NCBI RefSeq assembly: GCF_001704415.2
Contig: NC_030836.1
Coordinates: 25,828,001-25,892,000, forward strand
Direction: 5' to 3'
DNA: 64,000 nt
Source: Capra hircus
Lineage: Eukaryota > Chordata > Mammalia > Artiodactyla > Bovidae
Both the position numbers and the translations under genes were made by a program. Position 1 is the first letter of the stretch. The number at the start of each line of letters is the position of its first letter. Positions 22,992 to 35,399 of the stretch are shown one piece after another. The notes under the pieces are model-generated. The model searched no databases. It saw only the letters and a program-made list of their open reading frames with translations, and was not told where the DNA came from.

Positions 22992-25900
22992 ATGAAGCTT
23001 TTCATAGGCATTCTTTTCAGTTCCTTGATCATGGGAGTCACCGGCGAAGGCTGGTATTCATTCTTCAAGGAGGCTGTGCAAGGTAAGAGCCCCAGAGGAT
23101 GAAGGGCACACCCAGCTGACCCTAGGATTCACTCTGAGCAGAGGCCACACACCACACACCTGTCAGATGTGGATACTCCTTTGAAAAACCTTTGAAAAAC
23201 AAATGGGTGGATACTCCTTTGAAAAACAAATGGGTGAGAGCTGGAGGGTTTCTCCTTCCATGCTGGTCTGACTCAGCACCCACCATGGGCTTCTCCAGAC
23301 CCCAGGTCAAAGATGGTTTGAACCCAGCCTATCCTTGCTGGTAGTGGGCAGCGAGTAGGACTTCCAAGGCAGCCAGGACTTCCAAGGGGTGAGCTCCTTG
23401 TTGTTGCTGTTTAGTTGCTAAGTCCTCTCCAACTCTTTTGCAACCCCATGGACTGCAGCCTGCCAGGTTCTTCTGTCCATGGGATTTCCTGGGCACGGAT
23501 ACTTGTGGGGACTCATAACTCAAGTTTTTCAGTCTTGAAGTTTACCTGTGAACTTGGTACATCCCCAAGGGTGGAATGTCCAGGGAAAGGGTGAGCTGAA
23601 TAAACGTCATGCCCTACTCCGGGGAGAGAGGGTGCCTGGGAAAGAGAAGACCTGTGCTTGGAAGGAAGATCCCATCCTGTACCCAAGCAAACAGCCAGTG
23701 GTTGCAAGGCAGAGCTCATGGAAATCAAGCCCTAATCCACACAATAAAAAGAGCAAATTCCCACTGATCTGCCATGCTAGGACTGAGATAGAGCCAGGAA
23801 ACAAACCTAATCTGCCATTCTTTTTTTAACTATTATCAAAGAATCATTGGTTTACTTATTGTGGTTGTGATGGGTCTTTGTTGCTGTACGGGCTTTCTCT
23901 AGCTGTGGTGAGGGGCGGGGGCACCTCTCTGCTGCAGTGTGCAGGATTTTTCATTGCCGTGGCTTCTCTTGCTGCAGAGTGCAGGCTGTGGGTGCGCATG
24001 CTTCAGTAATTGTGGCACAGGGGCTTAGTTGCTCTGAGGTATGTGGGATCTTCCCAGACCAGGGACACTTGTGGGGACAGTGTGTCCCCTGCTTGGCAGG
24101 CAAATTCCTCACCACTGGACCACCAGGGAAGCCCCCAACCTGCCATTCTTGATGGGAAATGAAGCTTATTGGCTACTTGTTAAAACAGGAAATTTATGTA
24201 GTTAATTGTTGCAATACTTTGATCTGCATGTATTGTTCTTAATTTTGTTTTCAGTATTTCTTCTTTATTCTTTTCCTTTTTTTATGTACATCTGAGTTTC
24301 TGACCTGTACTATTTTCCTTCTCTCTAAAGAACTTCTTTTAGCATTTCTTGCAAGGGTCTATTGCCAACAAATTTCCTTAATTTTTTTGAGAGTCTTTCT
24401 CCTTCACTTTTAAAGTGTAACTTCACAGGGTACAGAATTTTAGGTTGGTGGTTTTTCTCTCAGCACTAAATATTTCACTCTATTCTCTTTTGTTTGCATG
24501 AGTTCTAAGGATAAGTCATGTAATTCTTGTCTTTCTTCTTCTATAGGTAACTTTTGTTTTCTTTTAACTTCTTTCAGAATTAAAAAAAAAACCATTGATT
24601 TTCTGTATATGCCCAAGTGTAGATTTTTTGCAGGGGAGGTTTAGAGGGTTTCTTTTTTTATTCTGCTTGGTAAGTTTTCTGAGCTTCCTGGGTCTGTGGT
24701 TCATGTCTGACATTAATTTGGGGACTTCTTGGTCATTATCATTTCAAATATTTAAATGATATTAAGGCTTCCTTTCTCTGTTTCTTTCCTTCTGGTTATC
24801 CCACACACGTATCTTTTGTAGTTGTCCCATGGTGCTTGTGTATTCTGTCCTAGTTTTGGCAATCTTCATTTTCTGCCCTTTGATTTTTGAGGATTCTATT
24901 GAGATATCTTCTGTCATGGAGATTCTTTTCTCAACTGTGTCTATTCTGCCAATAAGCCAACAGAATGCATTCCTTATTTCTGTTATGGTGCTTTTTCATC
25001 TCTAGCATTAGTTTTTTCTTTCTTAGCAATTCTGTCTCTCCGCTTACATTAACCATCCATTCTTGCATGTTGACTACTTTGTCTTTTGATCTCTTAGAGT
25101 ATTAATCATAGGTGCTTTAAATTCCCAGTCTGGTAATTCCAACATCCCTACCAGGCCTGGTTCCGATGCCTTCCATGTCCTTTTAACTGTGTTGTTTGCC
25201 TTTTGGCATGCTTTGCAATTTTTTCTTAAGAGCCAGACTTGATGTACATGATAGAAGGAACTGCTCTAAATAGGCCACCTTTAGTCAACTGGAGATTGGG
25301 GAAGCGTTACTGTGTGCTGTGTGCTAAGTTGCTGCAGTCGTGTCTGATTTTTTGCGACCCCATAGACTGTAGCCCGCAGGCTCCTCTGTCTGTGGGATTA
25401 TAATAGGCAAGAAAACTGGAGTGGGTTGCCATGCCCTCCTCCAGGGGATCTTCCCGACTCAGGGATGGAACCCCTGTCTCTTATGTCCCCTGCATGGTCA
25501 GATGGGTTCTTTACCACCAGCACTACCTGGGAAGCCCAGTCCTATGACTAGGTCTCAGTTTTTTTTGATGAGCCCTAGACTGTGAACTTCATAGGTGTTT
25601 CTGTCTTTTTCTACCCTTCAACTGGGGCAGGATGGCAGGAGTGGGCTGGAGCTGGTTATTTCCTTTCCCCAGGTCACTTAGATTCTGATAATACAGAGTT
25701 TTCTGAGGGAGGCCTATTGAGAACAGAGGACTCTGGCATGTTTCAAAATGGTTCCTTTTCCTCTCTTCCTGCGAGAAGCCCAAGGGAAATTTTTTTGGGA
25801 ACATTTTTTAAATATAAATTTATTTATTTTAATTGGAGGCTAATTACTTTACAATATTGTAGTGGTTTTGCCATACATTGACATGGATCCACTACGGGTG

Positions 25901-28900
25901 TACATTTGTTCCCCATCCTGAACCCCTCTCCCACCTCCCCCCCCCCCGCCCAGCGCATCCCTTTGGGTCATCCCAGTGCACCAGCCCTGAGCACCCTGTC
26001 TCATGCATTGAAACTGGACTGGAGATCTATTTCACATATGGTAACATACATGTTTCAATGCTATTCTCCCAAATCATCCCACCCTCACCCTCTCCCACAG
26101 AGTCCAAAAGACTGTTCTATACATCTGTGTCTCTTTTGCTGTCTCGCGTACAGGGTTATCGTTACCATCTTTCTAGATTCCATATATATGTGTTAGTATA
26201 CTGTATTGGTGTTTTTCTTTCTGGCTTACTTCACTCTGTATAATCGGCTCCAGTTTCATCCACCTCATTAGAACTGATTCAAATGTATTCTTTTTAATGG
26301 CTGAGTAATACTCTATTGTGTATATGTACCACAGCTTTCTTATCCATTCATCTGCTGATGGACATCTAGGTTGCTTCCATGTCCTGGCTATTATAAACAG
26401 TGCTGTGATGAATATTGGGGTACACGTGTCTCTTTCAATTCTGGTTTCCTCAGTGTGTATGCCCAGCAGTGGGATTGCTGGGTCATAAGGCAGTTCTATT
26501 TCCAGTTTTTTAAGGAATCTCCACACTGTTCTCCACAGTGGCTGTACTAGCTTGCATTCCCACCAACAGTGTAAGAGGGTTCCCTTTTCTCCACACCCTC
26601 TCCAGCATTTATTTCTTGTAGACTTTTGGACAGCAGCCATTCTGACTGGCGTGAAATGGTTGGAAATTTTTAAACAATATTTTCTGTGAGAATCCGGTTG
26701 AGCTCTTGAAGGTAACTCTCACAGTATTATGGGGCCCAATAATGGCTGGGCCCCCCAGGAGGTTTTACTCTCAGAGTTGTCTCCACTGAACCTCCAGCGA
26801 CTTGTCAGTTCTGGTTTGGGTCTTTCTACCTGCAGCACAGGTTCCCTCACCGGTTTCTGCTCCTGAGTTTCTGGTCCACAAGGCCTCCCCTCTCTATGTC
26901 CACCTGTTCATCTCTCCAGCCTTGGAAGCAATGCCATGCCCTGTGTCTTCCCCCTCTTATGGATCCAAGAAGAGTTGCTGCGTTTTCAGTCTGTTCAGGT
27001 TTTTAATTGTTACGATGGAGTGCTGACATTTAAGATCCTTATCCAGGACTAGAGGTGATGCCATTAATTTTGCAATTGAATTCTGATTTTGAACTCATGT
27101 GCTATTCTCTTTTTCATTGCATTCTCTGAATACCAGGGTTTTTTTTTTTTTAAAGATTTCCATTTAAAAATTTTTGTTTATTTTTATTGAAGTATAGTCG
27201 ATTTGTAGTGTTTCAGGTATACAGCAAAGTGATTCACTAGTGTGTGTGTATATATATACATTTCTTTTCAGATTCTTTTCCATTATAGGTTTTACAATAT
27301 ATTGAATATAGTCCCCTGTGCTATATAGTGGGACTTCCCAGGTAGCTCAGTGGTAAAGAATCCACCTGCCAATGCAGGGAACACAAGAGACGCAGGTTCT
27401 ATCCCTGGCTCGGGAAGATCCCCTGGAGGAGGAAGTGGCAACCCTCTCCAGTATTCTTGCCTGGGAAATCCCATGGATGGAGGAGCCTGGTGGGCTGCAG
27501 TCCACGGGGTCGCACAGAGTCAGACACGACTGAGCGCACACGCAGGTGCTGCACGGCAGGTCCTTGTTGTTCACCTATTTTATTTGAGTATCAGTTTTAA
27601 AAAATTATTTATTTTGGTTGCGCTGGGCCTTCACTGCTGCACGAGGGCTTTCTCTACAGCGAGCAGGGGCTACTCTTCATTGCAGAGCACAGGCTTCTCA
27701 TTGCGCAGCTTCTCTTGCTGCTGAGCACCGGCTGCAGGCGCTCAGACTCGGGAGCTGTGGCGCGTGGGCTCTAGAGCCTGGGCTCAGTAGTTCAGGCATG
27801 CGGCGTGTGTAGCTGCTCCGCGGCAGGTGGATCCTCCCAGACCCGTGTCCCCTGTACTGGCAGGTGGACTCCGATCCCTGTGCCACCAGGAAAACCCTGA
27901 ATATCAGTTTTTAAAAAGAGTTTTGGTGGACCATTGCAAAGTTTCTCTGCACATAGTAAAGAATATTTCATCCCTTAGGTCAGTGCATTTCAGAGTTTGC
28001 GCTTTTCTTATGGACTGTGGTAACTGTAAAAAAAAGTGGAGAACCCTCTCCTCTCACCTCCTCCCTCACATAGTCCCTGATCATACATCTGAAGCCTCAT
28101 TCTCCATCATCACATGCCTTATATAACCGTCACCTCTTCTTTGTACACAGCACACCAACCCCGTATCAGACAGCTCAGAGCACCACATTCCCACCCTATT
28201 CAATCAAACTGTAAAGGGTTCTCCTTACAGTTACACCGGGATCCGATCCACAGTAAGGAGTATGCACCTCAATCTAGGATTTCAAAGGATCACTTTGTCA
28301 AGAGTCAAAATCTGAAAAGTAGGGGAGAATTCTCATCCCCCCACTTCTCCAATATGTCCCCATGTTACTGTTGTTTTGTCTCCTGACAGGGGCTTCGGAC
28401 TTGTGGAGAGCCTACTGGGACATGAGAGAAGCCAATGTTCAGAATTCAGGCAGATACTTCCGCGCCCGAGGGAACTATGACGCTGCTCAAAGGGGCCCTG
28501 GGGGCGTCTGGGCTGCAAAAATCATCAGGTAACAGAGGCTCCTGAGGTCGCTGAGCGGAGCTTGTCTGTTTCCAGAGAGTCAGGGGGCTCTGTGGCCCAT
28601 CTTCCTCCTGCCCCTGCTCCTGGCACCCACATGGCCAGCAGAGCCAGGGCAGGATATGGGTGCGGATGTGTCCTTCCTCACTGCCGGGAGAAAGCGAGGG
28701 GTCATTAAAGAAGCCTGATTCAGGGCATTTGAAGAACCAACAACCATGGCTTTGCCCAAGAGGGTGTATATTTTAGCCCTCCTTCCTGAGGATGGGCTTT
28801 TCTAGCCTCCTCTCAAAGACACTGCTTTGTCTGCAAGAGGAGAAAGGAGTCAGAGGACAAAGCTGTCTCAAGCGACCCAGCTGAAATTCTCCTGTCTCCC

Positions 28901-29073
28901 TTCCTTCCAGCAATGTCGGGGAGTACCTTCAAGGATTCTTACACCAGATTTACCTTGGAAGAGACAGCTATGGGTTGGAGGACCAGGTGTCCAACCGGAG
29001 AGCTGAGGAATGGGGCCGGAGTGGCCAAGACCCAGATCGCTTCAGACCTGCAGGCCTGCCGGAGAAATACTGA
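22992..29073 (+). CDS. SAA4: serum amyloid A4, constitutive
   Basis: This is the constitutive HDL apolipoprotein of the SAA family. Coding exons are 22992-23082, 28390-28528 and 28911-29073, all with GT-AG borders and shared phases. They give 130 residues plus TGA, the same precursor length as human SAA4. Residues 1-18 are the signal peptide (ending GVTG); the mature chain starts EGWYSFFKEAVQG. Exon 3 carries the SAA signature and the changes typical of SAA4 (ASDLWRAYWDM, RYFRARG). Exon 4 holds an SAA4-style LQGFLHQIYLGRD ... LEDQVSNRRAEEWGRSG segment and ends LPEKY. Human SAA4 is N-glycosylated in this region, but no N-x-S/T sequon is visible here. Intron 2 (5.3 kb) is packed with retroelements. 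The gene looks intact. Confidence 0.94.
23169..23240. repeat. 38-bp tandem duplication in SAA4 intron 2
   Basis: 'ggatactcctttgaaaaac' starts at 23171 and again at 23209, with a smaller 12-bp duplication ('ctttgaaaaac') inside the first unit. It is of local origin and probably neutral. Confidence 0.8.
23395..23490 (-). repeat. BovA-type SINE fragment
   Basis: Contains 'gcaaccccatggactgcagc' and the neighbouring core in reverse orientation; the tRNA-like part is lacking. Confidence 0.7.
23840..24136 (-). mobile_element. CHR-type (tRNA-Glu) SINE
   Basis: A cetartiodactyl SINE in reverse orientation, recognised by 'ttgctgcagagtgcaggctg' and the end 'ggaccaccagggaagcccc'. Close relatives sit at 27600 and 51610. 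Confidence 0.75.
25318..25540 (-). mobile_element. Bov-tA SINE
   Basis: Reverse-oriented tRNA-Glu SINE. The BovA core 'actggagtgggttgccat' lies at about 25415 and the end 'acctgggaagccc' at about 25530. It is nested in the old L1. Confidence 0.88.
25800..26660 (-). mobile_element. 5'-truncated young L1 with the end of ORF2
   Basis: The minus-strand frame 26640-26173 encodes the C-terminal end of L1 ORF2 (NKCWRGCGEKGTLLHCWWEC, then YDPAIPLLGI and YYSAIKKN). The 3' UTR with its T-rich end (A tail on the minus strand) reaches about 25805. A C-rich run at 25939-25947 is part of it. It is inserted in older L1 DNA inside SAA4 intron 2. Only a fragment, so not mobile. Confidence 0.9.
27165..27600 (-). 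repeat. artiodactyl L1 3'-region split by a Bov-tA
   Basis: The same sequence family as at 870 ('attgaagtatagtcgatttg', 'ccctgtgctatatagtg') runs to 27330 and resumes after the SINE with 'aggtccttgttgttcaccta'. Confidence 0.6.
27330..27545 (+). mobile_element. Bov-tA SINE
   Basis: Forward copy beginning 'gggacttcccaggtagctc', with box B 'ggttctatccctgg' and the BovA part ending 'cagacacgactgagcgc'. It is inserted in the L1 fragment, within SAA4 intron 2. Confidence 0.9.
27600..27897 (-). mobile_element. CHR-type (tRNA-Glu) SINE
   Basis: Reverse copy, with 'gcgctgggccttcactgctg' at its left and 'gtgccaccaggaaaaccctg' at its right. Overlapping reading frames on both strands come from the SINE. 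Confidence 0.75.
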
Positions 29074-29196
29074 GTCCTGCTCCCTCTGCTCTTAAGGGAC
29101 TAGGCTATGAGCCACACAACACTTCTCCAAAAACAGGGAAATAGTGTCACTGAGCTCTGTCACCCCAGGAACTGAGACAGGTACCCAGAGGTGCCC

Positions 29197-29202
29197 AATA
29201 AA
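29197..29202 (+). terminator. SAA4 polyadenylation signal
   Basis: AATAAA lies 124 bp after the SAA4 stop codon, followed by 'tgtttgtgg', a GT-rich downstream element. Confidence 0.85.
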
Positions 29203-29219
29203 TGTTTGTGGAACTGAAC

Positions 29220-30430
29220 GTGTTGATGGAAGCTGGAGTCTTCGAGTCAGACTCTGGGGAGAAAGGCCTGCTGGCACCATATGGACGGTTAAAGCTCTGT
29301 GGAGGACGAGCCTGCGACTGCAGGGCCCCAGGAATCCCTGACGACCTGGACCCTGCTCTGTGCCCACATGAGCCCATTGAGCCCCAGGACTCTCAGGACC
29401 CCATTTCTCCTCCTAAGTAAGCCTGAGCTGGGAGAGCACTGGCCATCACGCTGGGCTCCTCAGTGGCTGGGGGCCTGACTCTGGCACAAGCCTGGGCAGC
29501 CCCATCCCCACTTCTTCCTCCCCAGTCACTGTGTTGCTGCTTCAGGCCTCTCTGTGTCCTGACTCTCCACTGCCCAGCCAGGTGCATCCTGACCCACCTC
29601 ACTCCAGGCCTTATCCCCAGGGATCTCTTTCCAAACCAAGAAGGCACATTTGCTTTGGGAAGACCAGTCTCATGACACCTGTCCTGGAAACTGAATCTCT
29701 GACCCCAGTTGTTTCTCATCAACACCAGAGCCAACCCCTGACTCAACTGTTAACGGGTCTCAGCTCATTTAACCTAAGAAATCATTCTCAGATGAGTTTC
29801 CCTTACCTTTATCCTCACTATCTTTGGGTCAAACAAAATACTATTTTCACTTCTAGAGTGAATGTCAGCTATGTGGATACACACTTCCAGGGCACTTTAA
29901 GAGAAGCCTCTTCAGAAGCACAGACCGATGGTGATCCAAACTCTGCTGGGGTGTGGGAAGCTGAGGCATGGTCATCATAGAGGCCGTCATTTCCTTTCAC
30001 TGTAAATGTTCTAACGCTGCATGCATCATTTGATTTATCACAAAGGCTTTGCAGGTCTCAGCTGAAGAAATGAGGCTTGGAGGTGAGTGATCTGGACCTT
30101 GGTCCAGGTCACACCTGTAGTAGATAAGCAGCCAGGACTGCAGGCTGGTGTGTCTGACTCCAGGAGGGCAGGGATGTGGTGTCAAGACCGAGAGGTTCAG
30201 AGGCGGGGACGCTCTCCTCCACGGATCTCCAGCGTGAGAGCCCTTATGCCCAAGAGATGCCTGACTGGTTACAGACACACCACAGCTTGTTCTCCTCATG
30301 TGAACAGTGCCTTGCAGGGTCCTTGCCCTCGGTATCTGCTTCCTTAATAAATTCCCTCATTGAAAACTGAGACTTCAGTCCACATCACTTCTCACTTTTG
30401 AACGTTTTTCTCTTCCTTTTGTCTTCAAAC
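29220..30430. other. intergenic, SAA4 downstream, nothing recognised
   Basis: GC-richer than its surroundings, with overlapping frames on both strands up to 149 codons (29531-29980). None has a recognised family, signal peptide or splice pattern, so I treat them as chance frames. Confidence 0.45.
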
Positions 30431-31960
30431 TTGAATGTCTGCCCACCTGCATGTTCTGCTTCCTCACTTCTGACTCACACTAGAACCCACACCAGCCTGA
30501 CCTCTGTCCCCACCGCTCAGCAAAATAGCTCTGGTCACCGCTGCCCTCCATGGTGCTAACTGACAAGTTCCTGTTTCATACCAGGAAGGCTCTGAGACAG
30601 GCTCAGCACAGTTGTCTTCTCCCTCCTTTCTGGTAGGTTCTCTCTTGGCTTTTGTTTACCCTCCTTTTGTTTCCCTTTAATCTCCTTTATCTCCTTAGCT
30701 GGGTCTTTTCATCTCCTGAACCCTAAGGGTGCTTCAGACTTGGTTCTGGGTTCTTTCTTTCTTTTTTTTTTTTTTTTTCCACTTTTTATGTCTATATTCT
30801 CCCCAACAAGTATAGCAAATAGTGTTATATGCTGATGGCTCTGAAAACTATACCTCCCAGCTCAGAACCTTATTTCCCAGATCTGTGTTTATACATTCGA
30901 TTGGCCTCTAAACACCTCTGCTTGGATGGCTTCCAGAGATCTCATACTCGGTATGTCCCAAAGGGAACTCTCATCTGCCTTCAGAACTCTTCACCCACAG
31001 GCCTCTCCATTTCAGCAGCTGACATCATTGTTCCCTCTGTTGCTCAACCCAGAAATTGAGGCATGTCCTTGAGGCTTCCCTTCCCTTTACCCCACATCCA
31101 GTCCACTAACAAGTCCTGTGATTCAACTTCCAAAATTCATCTCTAGTCCGTCAGCCTGCTCTCATATGCATCTCCGTGCTCCTGGCCACACCATTTCTCA
31201 CCTGGGTTCTTGCAACAGCTGTCTAACCAGTCTCCCCATCTTCATGGCTTTCCTCTCTGCTTAAGGTGACTGTATAATTTTTCATCTAAACCAAGTCACT
31301 TTCCACTGAGGAAAAGGGCCTTATTGATGATTATACATGGATGGCAGGAATAAACTGAAATTGTCCTGGGTAAAAGAGAGCATGTATTTACCCCACCTCT
31401 CAGTCTAGCGTACAAATTATATTCAGGTCTTGTCTCTTCCCCACTTAAATTCTTCCATGGGTTCCCATTTCCCTAGAATGTAATCCAGTGTGCACTATCC
31501 CTGGCCACCCTCCAGCATCATCTCAGGCCACACCCGCCCAGGCTCCCTGCCCCTTCATCTCACCAACAAGCCACGCTTTTATTTGGCACAGGACCTTTGC
31601 ATATGACATTTTCTCTGTTCAGAACGCTCTTCTGCTTGTTCTCCATATGGCTGTGTTTCTCACCTGTGGAGCTCTCCTGAGATCACGCTTTCCTGAGAGA
31701 GGCCTTCCTGGTCATCCTGGCTGACCTACTCTGGTTATTCTGTACTTTTTGCCAATTTCAATATGTGACTCTTGTACTAAATTTTTGGTTTATTCCTCTG
31801 AATTTTTTTTGATTTGGTTTTGATGCATCTTCCTCCCTTCTATTATAGAATCAGTGAGAGAAGTGACCATTTCCTTCTTGCTTATATCTGAATACCCAGT
31901 CCTGGCACATAATGGAATTTCAACAAGTGCTCATTGGAAATTAATAAATGAATACTTGAA
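30430..31960 (+). repeat. L2 LINE 3' region
   Basis: It carries 'gaggccttcctggtcatcct' and ends with 'agtcctggcacataatgg' and an AATAAATGAAT-type tail, as L2 3' ends do. It is diverged, so ancient. A pure T run sits at 30762-30778. Confidence 0.6.
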
Positions 31961-32638
31961 TCCATGTATTGTTTTATTAGTAAAAAATTTTCTTTCAAAG
32001 GAGGTCAGACTGGCTTTAAGAAACAGGAAGGAGCTAAGAAAGAGGGAGAAACTAAAGAAGAGACAGTAGAATCAGGGGAAACAGGAGGCAGGGGGTCAAG
32101 CCACAAGGGATGGTGGGCCCCCAGGGGAGCAGAAACCTCTCTTGCTCTGCGGAAGGAAGGAAGGTGGAGTGTAGGGCTGGGGAAGCAGCATATTTGAGAT
32201 TGCAGGACATGGGACCTGCGGGAATTCGATTGTAGCTCCTCTCGATGTAGGTGACTGTCCCCGAGATTCGTCACACTCCAGGGTATTTGCCTGTTTTTTG
32301 TCTGTCTCTAAAGCAAGTAAGTAGAAAACTCAAGGCTAAAGGCACATGTCTCCTATTGTGTGCCATCCTTGCATCCACAGTGCCTGTCATGGTGCCTCGC
32401 GGATCGTAGTTGCTTTATGAATATATGTTGAATGAATGGAATCTGAGAAAAGGCAATGTTAAAAGAGGTCAGAACTGGTGGAGGGGTTTGAGAGTTGTAG
32501 AAAGTGTGGATGTTGGATACAGATTTGGATGTGCAGAACATGGTAATGAGTCACTTAGAAGTGACAGTTAAATCTGCACTGATAACATACTAAATACCAG
32601 CCAAAATGATATAATTTTACTTCATCATAAAAATAGTC
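31961..32638. other. intergenic, with a second L2/MIR-like tail
   Basis: At 32345-32445 a stretch with 'tatgttgaatgaatggaatc' looks like another old LINE tail. Nothing else is recognised. Confidence 0.4.
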
Positions 32639-32639
32639 A

Positions 32640-33110
32640 TGTATGGATGTGAGAGTTGGACTGTGAAGAAAGCTGAGCACTGAAGAATTGATGCTTTTGA
32701 ACTGTGGTGTTGGAGAAGACTCTTGAGAGTCCCTTGGACTGCAAGGAGATCCAACCAGTCCATCCTAAAGGAAATCAGTCCTGAATATTCATTGGAAAGA
32801 CTGATGCTGAAGCTGAAACTCCAATACTTTGGCCACCTGATGCTGAAGCTGAAACTCCAATACTTTGGCCACCTGATGCTAAGAACTGACTCATTTGAAA
32901 AGACCTTGATGCCTGGAAAGATTGAAGGTGGGAGGGGAAGGGGACGACAGAGGATGAGATGGTTGGATGGCATCACCGACTCAATGGACATGAGTTCGAA
33001 TAAACTCTGGGAGTTGGTGATGGGCAGGGAAGCCTGGTGTGCTGCAGTCCATGGGGTTGCAAAGAGTTGGACATGACTGAGCGACTGAACTGAACTGAAA
33101 AATATTTTTC
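32640..33110 (+). mobile_element. BovB LINE 3' fragment with internal 36-bp duplication
   Basis: It encodes remains of the BovB C-terminus (WTARRSNQSILKEISPEYS, then RGRQRMRWLDGITDSMD). A 36-bp unit starting 'ctgatgctgaagctg' is present twice (32801, 32837), repeating 12 codons, with its first bases recurring at 32873. It ends with the BovA-like terminus 'gactgagcgactgaactga'. Confidence 0.88.
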
Positions 33111-33562
33111 TCTAGTGATACTTTGCATAATCCCTCACAGATATGAAAATTAGGAATCCTATGTGCAAGAAATTATTAGTCATTGTGGTAGCTGATGAGA
33201 AGTCTTGAAGAAGGAATAAATATTTTGAATGTCTGAAGTTCTGTGCCGACTATTGAGGGGCAAGTTAGCAGAGAACACTGTGAGACTAAAGAAAGGCAAA
33301 AGCTCACACTGGTTCTCTGATACTGAGACCCTTAGACTGAAAGATGTGTTACTATCTACATGCCACCAAAAAATATGCTACCATTTAAATTCAGACATAA
33401 TGTTTTCCTATCACTGCGAATTTATACTCTACGTTTTGAACGGGTTCTTTTGGACTTAGATTTTAATGTTACTTCACTCTTGTGTATAAGCAAAAAGGAA
33501 AGAATACACAAAAACTAATCCTAAAGCAATGACAAGCTTTTCATGAGTGCTTCCTGGTAATT

Positions 33563-33770
33563 GGGGCTTCCCTTGTGGCTCAGCTGGTAAAGAATCTGCC
33601 TGCAATGGGGGAGACCTGGGTTCAGTCTCTGGGCTGGGAAGATCCCCTGGAGAAGGGAAAGGCTACCCACTCCAGTATTCTCGCCTGGAGAATTCCATGG
33701 ACAGAGGACCCTGGCGGGCTACAGTCCATGGGGTTGCAAAGAGTTGGACACGACTGAGTGACTAAGCTCA
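33563..33770 (+). mobile_element. Bov-tA SINE
   Basis: Nearly complete forward copy from 'ggggcttcccttgtggctca' to 'gacacgactgagtgactaag'. Confidence 0.9.
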
Positions 33771-35398
33771 ACATAGAAATTACCTGCGGGAGTGGGGTGG
33801 GGTTGGTGGAATCTCCCTTAGTCCTGAAAGGCTAGATGAGGGAGTGATTACAGATTCTGTGGGTAGGGGGGAGCAGGAAAAGGAGAGAGACAGAGACAGG
33901 GACACAGAGAAGTGTGTGGAGAGGGGCGCTTCACAGGAGTTGTGCCTTTGATTGAGGGGCGCAGCCAGTCTGTGGCGATCCCTCCCTGAAGAAGCCGTAG
34001 AACTGAATCAAAAAAACACCCTCCCCAGCTCCTGGCCAGGTTCCCTATTGTCCAAATCCAGCCAGGGCTAGAGCAACGGGCTCAGTTGATATAGCCTGGA
34101 CAGGCCAGGGTAGAAAGTGGAATGGTAAGTGAGTGACTGGTGGGGCAAACAAGAAATACCCACACAGCTGAAAAAGCTAATCTCATAACTGGAGGATTTA
34201 GGGTAATGAACTTGTGCCCAAGACTCTCTTGCAGTGTAATAGTGATGTGAGGACTGCCTGCCTAGCCTCCCCTCCTAGGTTCAAAGTCCAATGCTGACGA
34301 ATGTTCCCAGAGTTGCAGTGCAGTCAGAGGGCAAGGTGGGAGGACATGGGAAAGAGTGGCTGCTCTCTGGACAGCATTGCCACTAAGGCTAACTCTTACG
34401 ATGTACAGATTCAAAACACTCTGGTTCTTCAAGAGTACATATTATCTTAATACACCCAGTTTATAGAGGATTCTCAATTTAGGGGGCTTTCAACAAGTGG
34501 ATTTATTTTCCAAACTCTGCTTTCCACTGTGATTTTTCAAACGTTCATCTCGATCCTTATCATCTGGGTCATTTTTATTAAAAGTCACTGCAGCACAGTT
34601 TCAAGCTTCAGTATTCTGTCTGCTTTAATGTTTTCCATCCCTCCCCTACTACCAACCTCGTTGTTGGCTAGATTTGTAGCTGGAGGCACTTGGAGGGTGA
34701 GGGTATAGACAGCTCTTTCTCTATTCCTCCTGTTCCAGCAATGTGGAGGCGTGCAGAGAAGGCCAGTTCTGAGGCGTCTTCCCACCACACCTGCCAGATC
34801 TTGCATTGGGAGATTCGTAAGGGTGGGAAGAGCCATTTGGCCTCATTCTGGTTAGCTGTGCTTCTGATGCTGATATTCTCTGTCCAGGTGAGGGTCTCCA
34901 GGAGGTGGTGGGCATGGTGGTGCTCCTGAGGGTGAAGTCCAGCTTCACACCATCCCTCAGCCATGGAGGACCTTCCCGGAGAGGAGCAGGTTATCCACAA
35001 AGGGCTCTGACGATGCTGCACATTCCAAGGCCCCTCCCTAGCTGAGGTGTCACCTCACCTGGCCCAGCATTGCCTTTTCTCTAACCTCACTGGTCTTGCC
35101 AGCGGGTTCCAGTGGACCCCCCAGAATGACCGGGAGCCTCTTCTCTTCCTGCAGAGATGGCAGATGGGAAAAGGCTCACCCCATCTCCTTCCTAGTTACA
35201 CTCCACCACAATTTTACTGGCACGGGTGTTCTATCTTTAGAAACTACCAGAATATTCACAGCTCCTACACATGTAAACTCTCTCAAGAACTCACCACACT
35301 GCCCTCTGCTTGGATAGGGGCATCAAATGAGCTGGCAGTGTCTGCAGCAAGCATGCACCCGGCTGAGAGATGAACAGGCATTTTTGTTTTCTTCTTGG
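33771..35398. other. intergenic, no gene recognised
   Basis: A minus-strand frame at 35021-34668 (117 codons) overlaps others in the same place. I cannot link any of them to a protein family. A decayed retrocopy is possible but unsupported. Confidence 0.35.
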
Positions 35399-35399
35399 C

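Larger units (their letters stand above)
24190..27110 (-). repeat. old L1 (L1M-type), antisense, interrupted twice
   Basis: Phrases such as 'ttcttttagcatttcttgca' (24350) and 'agagccagacttgatgtaca' (25230) are typical of antisense old L1. The element is broken by a Bov-tA at 25318-25540 and by a young L1 at 25800-26660, then resumes to about 27110. Subfamily is not assigned. Confidence 0.6.

Noticed and set aside
26173..26640. 155-codon minus-strand frame as a host gene
   Set aside because: It is the end of L1 ORF2 and is annotated as a mobile element.
29393..29980. Overlapping frames on both strands after SAA4
   Set aside because: GC-rich chance frames with no domain, splice pattern or start context.
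33547..33765. tRNA-Glu-like sequences in SINEs
   Set aside because: The box A/B resemblance comes from the SINE's tRNA-derived head; no foldable tRNA gene is present.
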